Shown here: positions 45,025 to 57,903 of the stretch, piece by piece
Layout of the letters: each line of letters starts with the position of its first letter
Position numbering within the stretch: the first letter of the stretch is position 1
Source: Amanita rubescens
Lineage: Eukaryota; Basidiomycota; Agaricomycetes; Agaricales; Amanitaceae
Assembly: GCA_015039365.1 (NCBI GenBank)
Contig: WION01000084.1
Location: 116,643 to 180,642 of the forward strand
Reading direction: 5' to 3'
DNA length: 64,000 nucleotides
The notes under the pieces: model-generated
Database searches by the model: none
What the model was told of the DNA's origin: nothing
The model's input: only the letters and a program-made list of their open reading frames with translations
Translations under genes and position numbers: made by a program

Positions 45025-46922
45025 ATGTCTCAGCAAGTCCACGAGCTGCTCAATCTCATCACAAAATCCATCGAATTTCTCGAAAAATTATGCACCGAGA
45101 GCAACACTCAACTGCCCGACCTCAATAAACCTTTTAACCCTGATTCTGAGGCGTTTCGAGCCAACCCAGCTGCAGTGGAGGCCGTAAGTTTAATCAGCGC
45201 CGCTGCAACGCAACTCGATGCCATCGTATCGCCACCGCGAAATGTTCTGCATTACGCTGCCAACGGCGTAAGTCCCTCGATCCTTCCTCGCCTTACAAAT
45301 TACTGAATGCAACTAAGCATTGGAAATCAGCTGCTCTTCGCCTATGCCTAGAAGGTAACGTGACCGAGATTCTCCGTGAGGCGGGTCCAGAGGTCGGATT
45401 TCAAACGATACTATCATTTGGATCTCTTTGTTCAACCAAAAATTTCAGGGACTTCACGTCAAGAATATCGCTGAGAAGAACAAGATAGACGTACACAAGC
45501 TTTGTAAGAGGCCAATGCTTTTATGATATATATTCATCTTATATCGATAGCATCGTGTCTGAGGTTGTTGGCTACGCACTATATTTATCGCGAGGTGAAG
45601 CCGGACGTCTTCGCAAATAATCGAGTTTCAAGCTTTGTGGACACCTTGAAACCGAGCGCTGAAATTATTGCCGAGTATGTATCATCGCTGCCATTCCAAA
45701 TTTTTGTAATTCTGACGACGCCATAGCCCAGAGCACAAATTTGACAATACATCTGGAATTGCCGCTTTTGCGAGCTTCATGTAAGTCGATTTTTTGGAAA
45801 ATTTACCGTTGATCATTGTTGCCATCCAAGGGTCGATGAACTTGTCAAGTCTTCTGCGTATTTCTATGAGAACGCTAGCGACCCCAAAATTGCCAGTTCT
45901 GGCGAACTTTCTGATAGTCCGTTTGCAAAGGCAGTCAGCAACGGGACCCCATTTCGGGATTGGCTCAAAGAACCCCAGAATGCTTTCAGACAGCGTAGAT
46001 TCGACATTGGTATGCGAGGCACTCAAGTTGCGACCACCACTGGGCCTGTCATGTCATGTAATCTCTCTCGTATTAACTTTGCGCGCATGAAGACTTGAAT
46101 AAAAATAGCATACGATTGGAAATCGCTTCCCGCTGATTCGCTAATCGTGGATGTCGGCGGTGGTATTGGATCCACTTCCATACCTCTTTACAAAGCATTT
46201 TCCCAACTGAAGATCGTGGTTCAAGATCGGAAGCCCGTTGTTGAGACCGGTATCGAGGTACGGCTCTTATCATCTACTAAGCAACGCGAGTGAGGATTTA
46301 CTTGCCATGTTGTAGATATGGAAAAAAGAACTGCCCGACGCCTTGGCGTCTGGTCGTATTCAGTTAGAAGGTTAGAAACCCCCCAAAGCTCTGCTGATTA
46401 TATCGTCTAATGCGAAAGCTCAGCGCACGATTTCCTCACTCCTCAACCGCGCAAGGATGCCGCTATCTTTTTCACGCATCATGTGTTGCACAACTGGTCG
46501 GACAAATATTGTAATACGATTTTGAAGCACCTAAGGGACGCCGCCACACCCGACACGAAACTCGTCTGCGTGGAAGTGGTCTTGCCCTACGCGTGCCACA
46601 AGACGGAAGATGATAACGCTGACGGCATCACTCACGTCGAGCCCCCGAAGCCGCCAAGCCCTCTACTTGCCAATTGGGGCTCAGCGAACTGTATTGTCTA
46701 TGATCTTGACATGAGCGTACGTCCTTTCTACTCTTCCTCTTAAGAGGGCTAAGAGGATTGATGTTATCATAATAGATGTTAACTCTTTACAACTCACATC
46801 AACGGACGGTCCGACAGTTTGATGAAGTCTTCAAAAGTGCCGGATGGAAGATCACGACTGTACGTCGGGAAATTGGAATCTATGCTACGGCATTTGCAGC
46901 CATTGAAGCCGTTCCAATCTGA
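45025..46922 (+). CDS. SAM-dependent O-methyltransferase, copy 1 (OMT1)
   Basis: About ten short exons. Exon 1 is 45025-45267 (MSQQVHELLNLI..YAANG); later exons carry ALRLCLEGNVTEIL (winged-helix dimerisation part), YIYREVKPDVFANNRVS, the SAM-binding motif IVDVGGGIGSTSIPL, FFTHHVLHNWSDKYC (catalytic His region of plant-type O-methyltransferases), and the end TTVRREIGIYATAFAAIEAVPI. These enzymes move a methyl group from S-adenosylmethionine to a hydroxyl of a small aromatic or polyketide substrate. The product is about 470 residues, cytosolic. All exons examined are open. It is adjacent to a cytochrome P450, and the OMT-P450 unit is repeated, which suggests a shared pathway. It is the most divergent of three copies. 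Exon junctions were inferred by comparison with copies 2 and 3. Confidence 0.85.
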
Positions 46923-48166
46923 TCGTCGCTAAAGTGTATTATATACGACATGTAGACCTAGACAACGATCAGAATTGAAGTCAGTGATTGTAGCCGATAT
47001 TTATCAGTGGCGCGATGCTCTAGTTGACGATTGACGACATAAGACCGCGATAAATATAGTTTCACGTACCATATAACGTACAAAGCCATGCACACGACAA
47101 TCGGTTTCCTGCAGTAAATGGGGAGTAAGAACTCATACGTTACTTTTAGAAAGAAAAGCATAAGGAACGATTATATTCAAAGTGACTCGACCAGTTCGTC
47201 AAGTCTTTCTACATCCTACTCCGACTTCAAATGTTATGTGACTTTGAGCCGAAGTGTGGTCTTATCTTTATGTAAGTTAAGTAAAACTGGCATTACTTCT
47301 TGTCTACAACATATTTCTGAAATACGACAAAGATGCCAAGGTCTGAGAAGCAAACGGCCTTGAGATTGGCCCGGGTGTTACGAGATTCGGGCTCCAAGTT
47401 TTGGCACACTTCCCGACGAATCGTAGTCATCCAGGGCCAGCGCTCGTACCAAATTCATATCATATAATGCATTGCAAGTCATTTAATTCCACGCAGAATA
47501 ACTCAAATTTTGTAGTCCTGTCGACTAATTGCATGGTATGGCAAGAAAAGTCCGAAGAATATTTACGGAGAGCATTCAGTCATCCATCTTTTAGAAGTTT
47601 CAGAAGCGGGTGCAGGAGTGAATCGGATGTAGTATGGATCTCCCTATAGCAGCGCTCAGCAAGCAGAACGTCAACGAAAAACTTTGACGACACCGTTAGA
47701 CTAGTAAAAATATGCTTTCCATGTGAAATAGTTGGGCATTGCTGAGATATTATCAATGAAATGCTGGTCGGGATCATTCAGGCTGTATTAGATCCGATAT
47801 GTGAGGAAATAGAAGTGAGGATTTGATCGGGAGGCGCCGAATCTGTAATTACACAGTCTACATTCAACCCTTCGGAGGAATACTCACCGTTCGAAACGCT
47901 AAAATCATGGGGGTTGCATGATGATATTTCGTGCATGCGGGTGAATTGGATAATCCTAAGAAGTTTGTGGCGAGTCGAGCCTAGCGCATCTTGCGGACTC
48001 GGCGCGAGCTGATCCTTGGGAATGATCGATGATCGACGACGAACGTTCCCACGGATTTGAATCGTCAGTTTCCTCTATCGATGTGAAGTCAATGAACTCC
48101 GACTGGTCGTCCTCGTCCTTATATTGGATCTGTTAGAGACGGTGTAGTGCTAAACTAGTCCCCTGC
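46923..48166. other. Spacer between OMT1 and P450a; no gene recognised
   Basis: The part at about 47560-47830 is paralogous to about 54600-54920 in the next repeat unit (shared AAGAAGCGGG-like text). Short frames show no domain. Confidence 0.45.
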
Positions 48167-50425
48167 ATGCGCTACGCAATCGACCAACTTTCGCCTTCCA
48201 ACACCGTAATCCTCCTCTTCACCCTCCTCCTTGCCTTTCAACTTGTCAGGTTCATCCGCGTCAAGAGATCCGGTGCTCGTACGCCCCAGCTCCAAGGCCC
48301 GTCGCCCACCAGCATCCTCTTCGGCCGACTCCATGAGGTGAATAGATCGAGAAACCGTGCAGCCACTTATGGACAATGGGCAAGCAAATACGGGCAGGTT
48401 TTCCAAATACCTGCCCAGCTCGGTGAACGACGCATTATTCTATGTGATCCCAAGGCTATCGCCCATTTCCTCTCAAAGGATACGTTCACTTATGTTGGTT
48501 CATCGTTCTCCAAGTCTTTTGTCAAGAAATTTGTAAATTTGTCGTGTTTGGTTGCTGAAACTGTATTCTAAGAGTCTTCCATCATCCAGTTTGGCCCCAA
48601 CATGATATATGCCGAAAATATGGATCACTTTAGGTATTGTTGTATAAAATTTGATTCTGGATATAGTAGAACTGAACCAATTGATTGCAGGCAACGTCGG
48701 AATCTTGCGCCTGCATTTAGTAACGCGGCGCTTCGCTCGGCGACCAGCGTGTTCTATGATTCTGCATACAAGGCAAGTTCGCTTTCCCAGTTGAAAATGA
48801 TTGCGAATGATCGTCGTGCAGGTCAAAGGATACTGGAATGCACAATTCGAATCTAAAGACGAAGTTGTGATCGATGTACAGAAATGGTAAGTATACTTTT
48901 TTGCCTAAAATGCCTCGAGTCTGAAATGGCGATCTGAGGATAAACGCAATAACGTCAGTACTCGTCTCCCCAGCAATGGCAACTCTTTAATTGAAAGTAA
49001 CAGGCTCGATTCCCTCGGTATAGCTGGATTTGGACACGATTTCAAGTCTATCGACGGAGTTGAATCCCCCGTGAATGACGTGTTCCGCTACTTCAACGAT
49101 AGCGACAGCAATGATGCCCGGGTTATGATTGACATGATCGGTCCCACGTTCCCGTTCGTTCACCTTATTCCTTTCAGAACAATGCGCATGTTTGGGGCGT
49201 TGAAGAAGGCAACGGACATGATTGCTGCTGAGCTGATCCAGGGTTCGGAAAAGGAGAGGGATACTTCTAGCATTAAAGATCGGTCAATGCTTGGAATGTT
49301 AGGTGAGAGGATCGGTTGCCTATATGTTTTCCCGTGCCTGACGTAGCGTGTCAGTGAGAGGACGAACTGAAGATGCAAGTTTCAAAATGTTGCAAGATGA
49401 AATTGTTTCGCAGGTGCGTATGCTCGGACTCTGAATCGTCATTAGCGAACTCAATGGAAATATAGATCGTATGTAAGACTTGATTTTTTGAGTGGCCGTT
49501 ACTCACGCAATATGTGTCCCAGAACATTCTTTTGTTTGCAGGTGAAGTCTTTGCTTTCTGCTTTCTGACTCGTGAGATCTAACAAGATGTGTTTAAAGGA
49601 CACGAGACTACAGCCAGTGAGTAGCGTGCGCTCCTTGTAGATATGGTCTGACGTAGATCGTACAGTTAGTCTTGCGGTACGCACCTGTACTGGTCATCAT
49701 TCATGTTGGTATTGACATTCTGTCAGTGGGTAATAATAGAACTAGCGCGCAAACCGGAGGTCCAATGCAAGCTGAGAGAAGAGCTACGACAATTTCCTAA
49801 TAGTGATCCAACATGGGATCAATTGACATCGGAATTGCCTTACCTCAATGCCGTCGCACATGAATCGATAAGACTCCATCCACCTGTGGAAGATGTACTT
49901 CGCGTGGTACGACTTTCAAATCGATGTACAGGGTGGATATAATGTAGTTTCTAGGCGGCAGGGGACGACGTCATTCCGTTAGGGATCCCAATCGAAACGG
50001 CATCTGGCCAGGTGATCGACTCTCTTGTCGTTACCAAAGGAACAATTCTGTCTGCACCGTTTATATTCACCAATCGTAACGAGAGGTCTTGGGGTCCCGA
50101 TGCGAAAGAGTTTAAACCTGAGCGATTCTTCCATGAGAACCCAAACGTGCAGAGACACCTGCTTTCGTTTTCAGACGGGCCAAGGATTTGTTTGGGAAGG
50201 AACTTTGCCTTGGCTGAATTCAAAGTATGTCCATCTTCCATTACTAGACTCGACGTGACATTTCGGCAGGCCGTCCTATCCGTACTCATCCGAAACTTTT
50301 CCTTCGAGCTTTTGAATGGTCCCGACACTGAGATAGATGTGCATTTCTCGCTAATGAACCACCCGAAGATGGCCGGTCAACGAGGTGCGGCGCTTCCGAT
50401 GCGAGTGAAGCAAGTTTTGGATTGA
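48167..50425 (+). CDS. Cytochrome P450 monooxygenase, copy a
   Basis: A multi-exon P450 of about 510 residues. N-terminal membrane anchor (residues ~11-31, VILLFTLLLAFQLVRFI), then GPSPTSILFG; intron 48531-48587; FGPNMIYAENMDHFR joins RQRRNLAPAF (C-helix); MIDMIGPTFPF; an I-helix AGHETTA assembled from three exons including an 11-base micro-exon (49666-49676); HESIRLHPP (ExxR); FKPERF; and the haem loop FSDGPRICLGRN with the cysteine at 50189-50191. It fits an ER-bound class II P450 that hydroxylates or oxidises a small molecule. One intron (48773-48821) starts with GC. No broken exon was found. The neighbouring OMT suggests that oxidation and then methylation act on the same compound. Confidence 0.85.
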
Positions 50426-51801
50426 ACGATGTTGGTTGAACTGTGTAATTGCCACTGCTCAGTTGTAATATGGTCGCAAAGCCTCTATACCCTTCATGAT
50501 AATGGTGCACAGTTTCTAAGTTCAAGTCATCATTAATATGTCGACTGGGAGATGGAAGAATGAGTCCACATGACCGTCACACACGGTCAGCAACATAGTG
50601 CTTCGCGTAGCAAGCAACGCGCTTTCAGGCTCCGTATCCAGAAAAGTCTGCTCTGGACAGCGCAAGTGAATTTCAAATCTACCAACGGAGTCATCATTAT
50701 GTAATGTGATAAAACGGGTAATACTTTCCAGGGGATCGAACCCGTGAGTACAAGATGTAGGGCCCTTGCGAAGGGGCTCATCAGAGGGCTTTAACCACCG
50801 CGCGCTACTCAACTTATCCAGGTACGTAGAAACAGCGTTTGTTAGATAAGTCGCTGAGTCAGCCGCCCGGAGCTGAGTTCAATGGGGGGTCATGTCTCCC
50901 GCTGGCTTTCTAACTATACAGGCAGCAAAAAAACAGAATTAATTAATTACTTATTGTACGAGAGAGTGTGTGGGAGAGAATGTCCAAAGGCGGTCGGCCT
51001 AAAGTGGTATGTCAATTGAAACCTATCGAAACTCAGTTAGGACCTAAATGCGCTACACCTCTCCCGCTCCCTGGGACATTGGACTGCCAGCCCGATCGCT
51101 CCCAACGCGTGGACTTTGCGCTAGTCTACCTGTGCGGCTCGCGTGCTCGACGACGACTAAGCAGTGACTAAGGCTCAGTCGGCAGTCTCCGAGGATAATG
51201 CCGAAACAGCAACGTCAAACATAGGTCCTGCAAAAAAGAGAAGCCAGGTTCTGCGACCGCAGCGGCGCTCTGATGCGGTTCTCTCTTTCAAGTTGTTTCT
51301 CTCATCAGGCTTCGTGGTCCTGGGACTTCCGGCTCAAATTTCAACATTCCATGCCAAACTTGAACCGAGCCATGTTCTGTCCTATTGTTAGATTTCTTGA
51401 GATTGATGTGCGAACACAAGCCCATCTTTGTACATTTTGACCATCAACTACTAAGTCTCACCCAGGAACAGTTTCGATCAAGGAAATGGACTTCCAGTGC
51501 CAAGATCATTCGTTCCTCTTGTACGTAAGGTTCCGTTGTTCGAGTGTCCAACCTCACCCGTGGGTTGTGGTTCGCTTCATAGGTGAGGTTCGCTTCATTG
51601 ATTCGGTGATGCAATGATGTGCTGACCGTCTGCCACAGACTTTTCATTCAAAATTTCTCAATCCGATAACGTCGCTTATAAACAAAAATCTGTGTAAATG
51701 TTCCTTCTCTACGTAAGGCTCTTGACGAGATGAATGGAAATAACACAGAATTCTAACGCCCTTAAAAGCGCGGCTCTCTGCTTGAGGCCTTCCCAACAGA
51801 C
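50426..51801. other. Spacer between P450a and OMT2; no confident gene
   Basis: A minus-strand frame at 50812-50522 (containing FITLHNDDSVGRFEIHL) looks protein-like but is unassigned. About 51240-51650 is paralogous to about 62330-62640, the upstream region of OMT3. TTAAAA at about 51763 may serve as a core promoter element. Confidence 0.4.
50728..50812 (-). other. tRNA-like sequence with A-box and B-box similarity (tRNA relic or SINE head)
   Basis: On the minus strand, TAGCGCGCGGTGG resembles an A box and GGGTTCGATCCC fits a B box, about 55 bases apart. The T-stem and anticodon stem do not pair properly and no clear acceptor stem forms, so I do not call a functional tRNA. Confidence 0.3.
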
Positions 51802-53617
51802 ATGTCCCAGCAGGTCCGCCAACTACTCGATCTCATGAAAAGATCCGTTAAATCTCTCGAGAAAGCATGTAATGAAAGTGATACTCAATTGCCCGACCTC
51901 GATATGCCCTACACCCCTGATTCTGAAGCATTTCGGGCCAACGCAGCCGCAGCAAAGGCCGCAAGTGTTATCAGCGCAGTTGCAATGCAACTGGATGCCA
52001 TTGTATCTCCACCGCGAAATGTTTTGTACTACGCCTTAAACGGGGTAAGTCCCATCGTTCGTGCCGCACCATGCAAGTCACTGAACACGACTAAGCATTG
52101 GAAATCAGCTGCTCTTCGCGTGTGCTTAGAGGGGAACGTGACTGAAATTCTCCGTGAGGCGGGGCCAGAGGTCGGTTGTCAATGATATCATCAATGGATC
52201 TCATTTTTAAACAGTTTTGCAGGGGCTACACGTTGAGCATATCGCTGCCAAGAATAAGTTGGATGTACACAAGCTCGGTAAGACCAAATGCTTTGGTGAA
52301 ATATAGTATCTAAATCGTTCCACAGCTTCTAGTTTGAGGCTGTTGGCCACACACCATGTTTATCGTGAGGTGAAGCCGGATGTCTTCGCAAATAATCGAG
52401 TTTCGAGCTTGGCGGACACTTCGAAAGCGAGTGCAGAAATTATCGCAAAGTATGTACCTGCTGGACATCTTGTCATCAGTCCAGCTGACGTGCCATAGCC
52501 CAGATCATAAACATGACAACACAGTTGGAATTTCCGCTTTTGCTAGCTTCTTGTAAGTCGACTTCCAGCACTTGACATAAATCCTACTACTAACAGTTCA
52601 ATTTAAATAAGCGTTGATGAAGTTGCCAAGTCGTCAGCATATTTCTACGAGAACGCTAGTGATCCCAAGATTGCCAATTCTGGAGAGCCTGCTGATTGTC
52701 CTTTCGCAAAAATAGTCGGTAACGGGACTCCGTTTTGGGATTGGCTCGAAAGACCGGAGAACGCCGTCAGGCAACGTAGGTTTGACATCGGCATGCGGGG
52801 CACTCAAGTTATGACGACCGCGGGGCCGATTATGTCAGGTAACCAAGGGTGGTAGTAATAACTTTGTGTACAGGCGGCTTACTACGAGAAAATAGCATAC
52901 GACTGGATATCACTTCCCGCCGATGCCCTAGTCGTGGATGTCGGTGGTGGTATCGGATCGACTTCTATACCCCTTGCCAAAGCATTTCCCCAACTGAAGA
53001 TCGTGGTTCAAGATCGGAAGCCTGTTGTTGAAACAGGTATTGAGGTAGATTCATTTACCAAGTAGTGCAAGTGCGAACCTGATTCCCATGTTGTAGATTT
53101 GGAAAAAGGAACTACCCGACGCTTTGACGTCTGGTCGTATTCAATTCGAAGGTTAGCGACCAACGAAATGATGCTGATTATCGTCTAATGCTGAGGCTCA
53201 GCGCACGACTTCTTCACTCCTCAACAACGCAAGGACGTCGCTGTCTTTTTCACACACCATGTGCTGCACGACTGGTCTGACAAGTATTGCAATATAATCT
53301 TGAAGCACTTAAGAAACGCTGCCACGCCCGACACGAAACTCATTTGCATGGAAATGGTTTTGCCCCATGCATGTTGCAACATGGAGGAAAATAATGTTGT
53401 CTATGATCTTGACATGACCGTACGTCCTTCTACATGTTCCTTCTAAGAGTGCTCGTATTGAACAACGCAGATGTTGACACTTTTCAATTCACATCAACGG
53501 ACGGTCCGTCAGTTTGATGAGCTCTTCGAAGCTGCCGGTTGGAAGCTCATGGATGTGCGTCGGCGAATTAGCGTCTATGTGACGGCTATTTCGTCCCTTG
53601 AGGCCGTTCCCATTTGA
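51802..53617 (+). CDS. SAM-dependent O-methyltransferase, copy 2 (OMT2)
   Basis: Same exon plan as OMT1: exon 1 about 51802-52044 (MSQQVRQLLDLMKRSVKSLEK), then HWKSAALRVCLEGN, YREVKPDVFANNRVSSL, VVDVGGGIGSTSIPL, FFTHHVLHDWSDKYC and an end at ISVYVTAISSLEAVPI. SAM-binding glycines and the catalytic His region are kept. Compared with OMT1 it lacks about 25 residues after the strand ending VLPHACCNMEENN (around 53397), where OMT1 has GITHVEPPKPP. That loop faces substrate-binding helices in the family, so substrate choice may differ; this is inference. It is closer in sequence to OMT3 than to OMT1. Confidence 0.85.
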
Positions 53618-55655
53618 TCATCGAAAAATGAACATAGAATCAACTTCTTATTGAGTTGTACCACTACGAACGGTCAAAGTCAAACTTCATAATGCTATGA
53701 TTGATGGATCTCGTCGCGAACGTCCCTGAGATCGAGTTTGATGTCAACAAGGAAAGGTATAACGTAGCAAAGATAAGACGATGATACCGATGTGGACCGA
53801 TTAAGATTGGCAGAAATCCGAAGTCTGATGTGCGTCAATGGGTAGGTGTTGAAAAAACAGGCAGTGCTCGTTGAGCTGCTTGAAATTGAACATCGGCAGA
53901 TGAAGCGCCAGCTTTCTGTTTTGTGCGTGCTACCTTTTTTGTCAGATAAGAAGTTTATGGCATTGTTTTTTAAAATCTTGTTTCCAGTGCTGTAAAGAGG
54001 AAAGCAAGAGGCATACATGCAGCTCGTGCTCAGGCGTGTGCATGGCCCTGGCTGTGCAGTGGTTACAGTCAGTGGGTTTCTCGGGGAAGAGTCGACGATT
54101 ATGGGTGCATGATTGGTGATCGCGCATGTCAGGCGGGCACGGAGTAATCAGCAAGCTCAAGGAAGAAGCGTTTATGGGCGCGCGGGCCTATATGAACATT
54201 TTCCCCTTGTTTTTGACCATTAGCTATTGCTTGCCCGGCAGACTGGCTTCAAGTTTCCAATGTCGGTCGGCAGCATTACACTCGGACGAAATGCAGTGTT
54301 CTCGAAGGATGCTGGTTGAGCCACTTCGCCTGCAGAATCGGCGGGTCGGTCGGCACGTTCATTTCCCTAAATTCCCACATGCGAGGGACAGTAGCAGGGG
54401 GTGGAGGTGAGTAGCGGAAAAGAGACGAAGGAGTTCGAAGTTGAGACGTCATTTGAAGGACATGTTGGGGCCGCCCTTGAGGACTGCTTCGTTGACGTAG
54501 AGATGTGGGCAATGAGTGTCACAATCACCGCTGAACCGTTGGAGGCCGAAGGGGAGCAGTGAGTTCGGCGAGAAAAACATGCACTGCTCGTTCCTACTAG
54601 AGCTTCCGAGGGATATTCGCGTTTCCTTCGGTTATCCGTCTTTTAGGAGTTTAAGAAGCGGGCCGGGGAGTGAATCGGATATATCATGTGGCTGCTTGAA
54701 CTTGGTTTCTGATAACGTTGCGACGGCGACCCCAATGTTCTCAATACTAGGAATTATGAGTTGACAGGAGACTTTTACGGTATGGCGACACGCACAGTCA
54801 CAGTGGATCTCCCCCATAGCAAGACTTGGCAAGCACGACAACCAAAAAAAACTTTGACAGTGATGAAGCCGAGATATTATGACCGAAATCTTGGTCGGGA
54901 TTATTAGGCTAGATCCGATATGCGAGGAAATGAAGAATGGGGATTTAGGGAGGTAACCCTGAAGAAAATATCAGAATACTCACCGTTCGAAACACAAGAA
55001 GCATGGGGGTTGAAGGATGGTATTTCGTAATTCTGCGTGCGGGAGAATGAGATAATCCTTGTGGTGTATACATCACTGCCTGACGCCAAAAGCTCCCAGG
55101 GTCAGATTGCATTCTTCCCTCTACGCGTTTCAGTGCTCAGATGTCAGTTTTGGGGAAAGGATCGAATGGGACTTTACTTGAGTGGGTCCTTGAGTCAAAA
55201 CGGATGGGCGAAGCCCCGGGAGGGACTCCCGGCCCGAAATGCTGGGAGTCGGCGAAGCGAGCTCTGAGGGTGGGCGGGCACCGAGCAGGTCAGCCTTTCG
55301 ACTTTTGACAGCGCGTTAGACTAAGAAGGAGGGAAGACATCTGAAGGGCAGCTTAGAGTCTTCCTTAGTTCGGACCTGAGAGAGGGAGTGGCGGGTGGGC
55401 GCGAAAAGGTAGTCGGCTGCACAGCCACTTCGCGTAGACTACATTCTACGTCCTCGGCTCTCCTAGAATTACCAAACTCTATTAATGTGAAGTTAATGAC
55501 GCTTAGTCTCTGGAAGATACCGATTATCGGGAAACCGGTGGTGATCGGCGATTGGTCGTCCTGGTCGTCCTTATATTCGATCTGTTTTCGCGCAAGCACT
55601 CTTACTAGAGACACGCTGTAGTGCTGAGCGAGTCAAAACCCTCTCAGTCCCCAGC
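53618..55655. other. Spacer between OMT2 and P450b; no confident gene
   Basis: Contains the paralogue of the OMT1-P450a spacer (about 54600-54920) and, just before the gene, the same proximal promoter text (CCTTATATT..GATCTGTT) as P450a. The region 55180-55290 is GC-rich. No gene could be supported. Confidence 0.4.
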
Positions 55656-57903
55656 ATGCGCTATGCGATTGACCAACTTTCGCCTACAAACACCGCAATC
55701 CTCCTCTTCGCCCTCCTCGTTGCATTTCAATTTGTCAGGCTCATCCGCCTCAAGAGATCCGGTACTCGTACACCCAAGCTCCAAGGCCCGTCGCCCACCA
55801 GCCTCCTCTTCGGCCGACTCCATGAGGTGAATAGATCGAGAAACCGTGCAGCCACTTATGGACAATGGGCAAGCAAATACGGGCAGGTTTTCCAAATACC
55901 TGCCCAGCTCGGTGGACGACACATTATTCTATTGGACCCCAAGGCTATCGCCCATTTCCTCTCAAAGGATACGTTCACCTATGTTGGTTCATCGTTTTCC
56001 AAGTCTTTCATCAAGAAATTTGTAAATTTGTCGTGTTTAATTGCTGAAACTGTATTCTAAGAGTATCCAGTTTGGCCCCAACATGATATATGCCGAAAAT
56101 ATGGATCACTTTAGGTGTGAAATTTGGTTCCAGATATAGTATAACTGAACCTATCTTATTCCAGGCAACGTCGGAATCTTGCGCCTGCATTTAGTAACGC
56201 GGCGCTCCGCTCGGCGACCAGCGTGTTCTATGAATCTGCATACAAGGCAAGTTCGCTTTCCCAGTTGAAAATGTTCGCGAATGATTGCTGCGCAGGTCAA
56301 AGGATACTGGAACGCACAATTCGAATCTAAAGACGAAGTTGTGATCGATGTACAGAAATGGTAACTATACTTTTTATGCCTAAAATGCGTCGAATCTGAA
56401 ATGGTGATCTGAGGATAAACGCAATAACGTCAGTACTCGTCTCTCCAGCAACTTATGGCAACTCTTTAATTGAAAATAACAGGCTCGATTCCATCGGTAT
56501 AGCTGGATTTGGACACGATTTCAAGTCGATCGACGGAGTTGAATCCCCCGTGAATGACGTATTCCGCTACTTCAACGATAGCGACAGCAATGATGCCCGG
56601 GTTATGATTGACATGATCGGTCCCATATTCCCGTTCGTTCACCTTATTCCTTTCAGAACAATGCGCATGTTTGGGGCGTTGAAGAAGGCGATGGACCTAA
56701 TTGCTACTGAGCTGATCCAAAGCTCGGAGACGGAGAGGGATACTTCTAGCATTAAAGATCGGTCAATGCTTGGAATGTTAGGTGAGAGAGGATCGTTTGC
56801 CTATATGTCTTCCCGTGCCTGACGTGGCGTGTCAGTGAGAGGACGAACTGAAGATGCAAGTTTCAAAATGTTGCAAGATGAAATTGTTTCGCAGGTGCGT
56901 ATACTCGGACTCGACTCTGAATCGTCATTAGCGGACTCAATGGAAATATAGATTGTATGTAACACTTGATTTTTTTGAGTGACTGTTACTCACGCAATAT
57001 GTGTTCCAGAACATTCTTTTGTTTGCAGGTGAAGTTTTTGCTTTCTGACTCGTCAGATCTAACAAGATGTGTCTAAAGGACACGAGACTACAGCCAGTGA
57101 GTAGCGTGCACTCCTTTCAGATATAATCTGACGTAGATCGTACAGTTAGTCTTGCGGTACGTACTTGTACTCGCCGTCATTTATGTTGGTATTGACATTA
57201 TCAGTGGGTACTAATAGAGCTAGCACGCAAACCGGAGGTTCAATGCAAGCTGAGAGAAGAGCTACGACAGTTTCCTAATAGCGATCCAACATGGGATCAA
57301 TTGACATCGGAATTGCCTTACCTCAATGCCGTCGCAAATGAATCAATAAGACTCCATCCACCTGTGGAAGATGTACTTCGCGTGGTACGACTTTCAAATC
57401 GATGTACAAGCTGGATATAAAGTAGTTTCTAGGCGGCAGGGGATGACGTCATTCCGTTAGGGATCCCAATCAAAACGGCATCTGGCCAGGTGATCGACTC
57501 TCTTGTCGTTACCAAAGGAACAATTCTGTCTGCACCGTTTATATTCACCAATCGTAACGAGAGGTCTTGGGGTCCCGATGCGAAAGAGTTCAAACCTGAG
57601 CGATTCTTCCATGAGAACCCAAACGTGCAGAGACATCTGCTTTCATTTTCAGACGGGCCAAGGATTTGTTTGGGAAGGAACTTTGCATTGACTGAATTCA
57701 AAGTATGCCCATCTTCCATTACTAGACTTGACGTGACATTTCGGCAGGCCGTCCTATCCGTACTCATCCGAAACTTTTCCTTCGAGCTTTTGAATGGTCC
57801 CGACACTGAGATAGATGTGCATTTCTCGCTAATGAACCACCCGAAGATGGCCGGTCAACGAGGTGCGGCGCTTCCGTTGCGAGTGAGGCAAGTTTTGGAT
57901 TGA
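55656..57903 (+). CDS. Cytochrome P450 monooxygenase, copy b
   Basis: A near-identical duplicate of the gene at 48167: same anchor (AILLFALLVAFQFVRLI), same introns including the GC-start intron (56247-56295) and the 11-base micro-exon (57146-57156), same HESIRLHPP-type ExxR (here NESIRLHPP) and the same haem loop with the cysteine at 57667-57669. Indels between the copies fall in introns, for example 2 bases in the intron before TGGGTACTAATAGAG, so the coding frame is kept. It probably makes an enzyme of the same specificity. The high similarity, including introns, points to a recent duplication or gene conversion. Confidence 0.85.

Noticed and set aside
48155..48406. Minus-strand frame over the first P450 exon (also 55644-55922)
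   Set aside because: Shadow of the P450 membrane-anchor exon; the plus-strand reading has anchor and GP motif and is clearly the gene.
49951..50328. 125-residue minus-strand frame conserved in both P450 copies (also 57429-57806)
   Set aside because: Its conservation follows from the near identity of the P450 exons on the other strand; no motif of its own.
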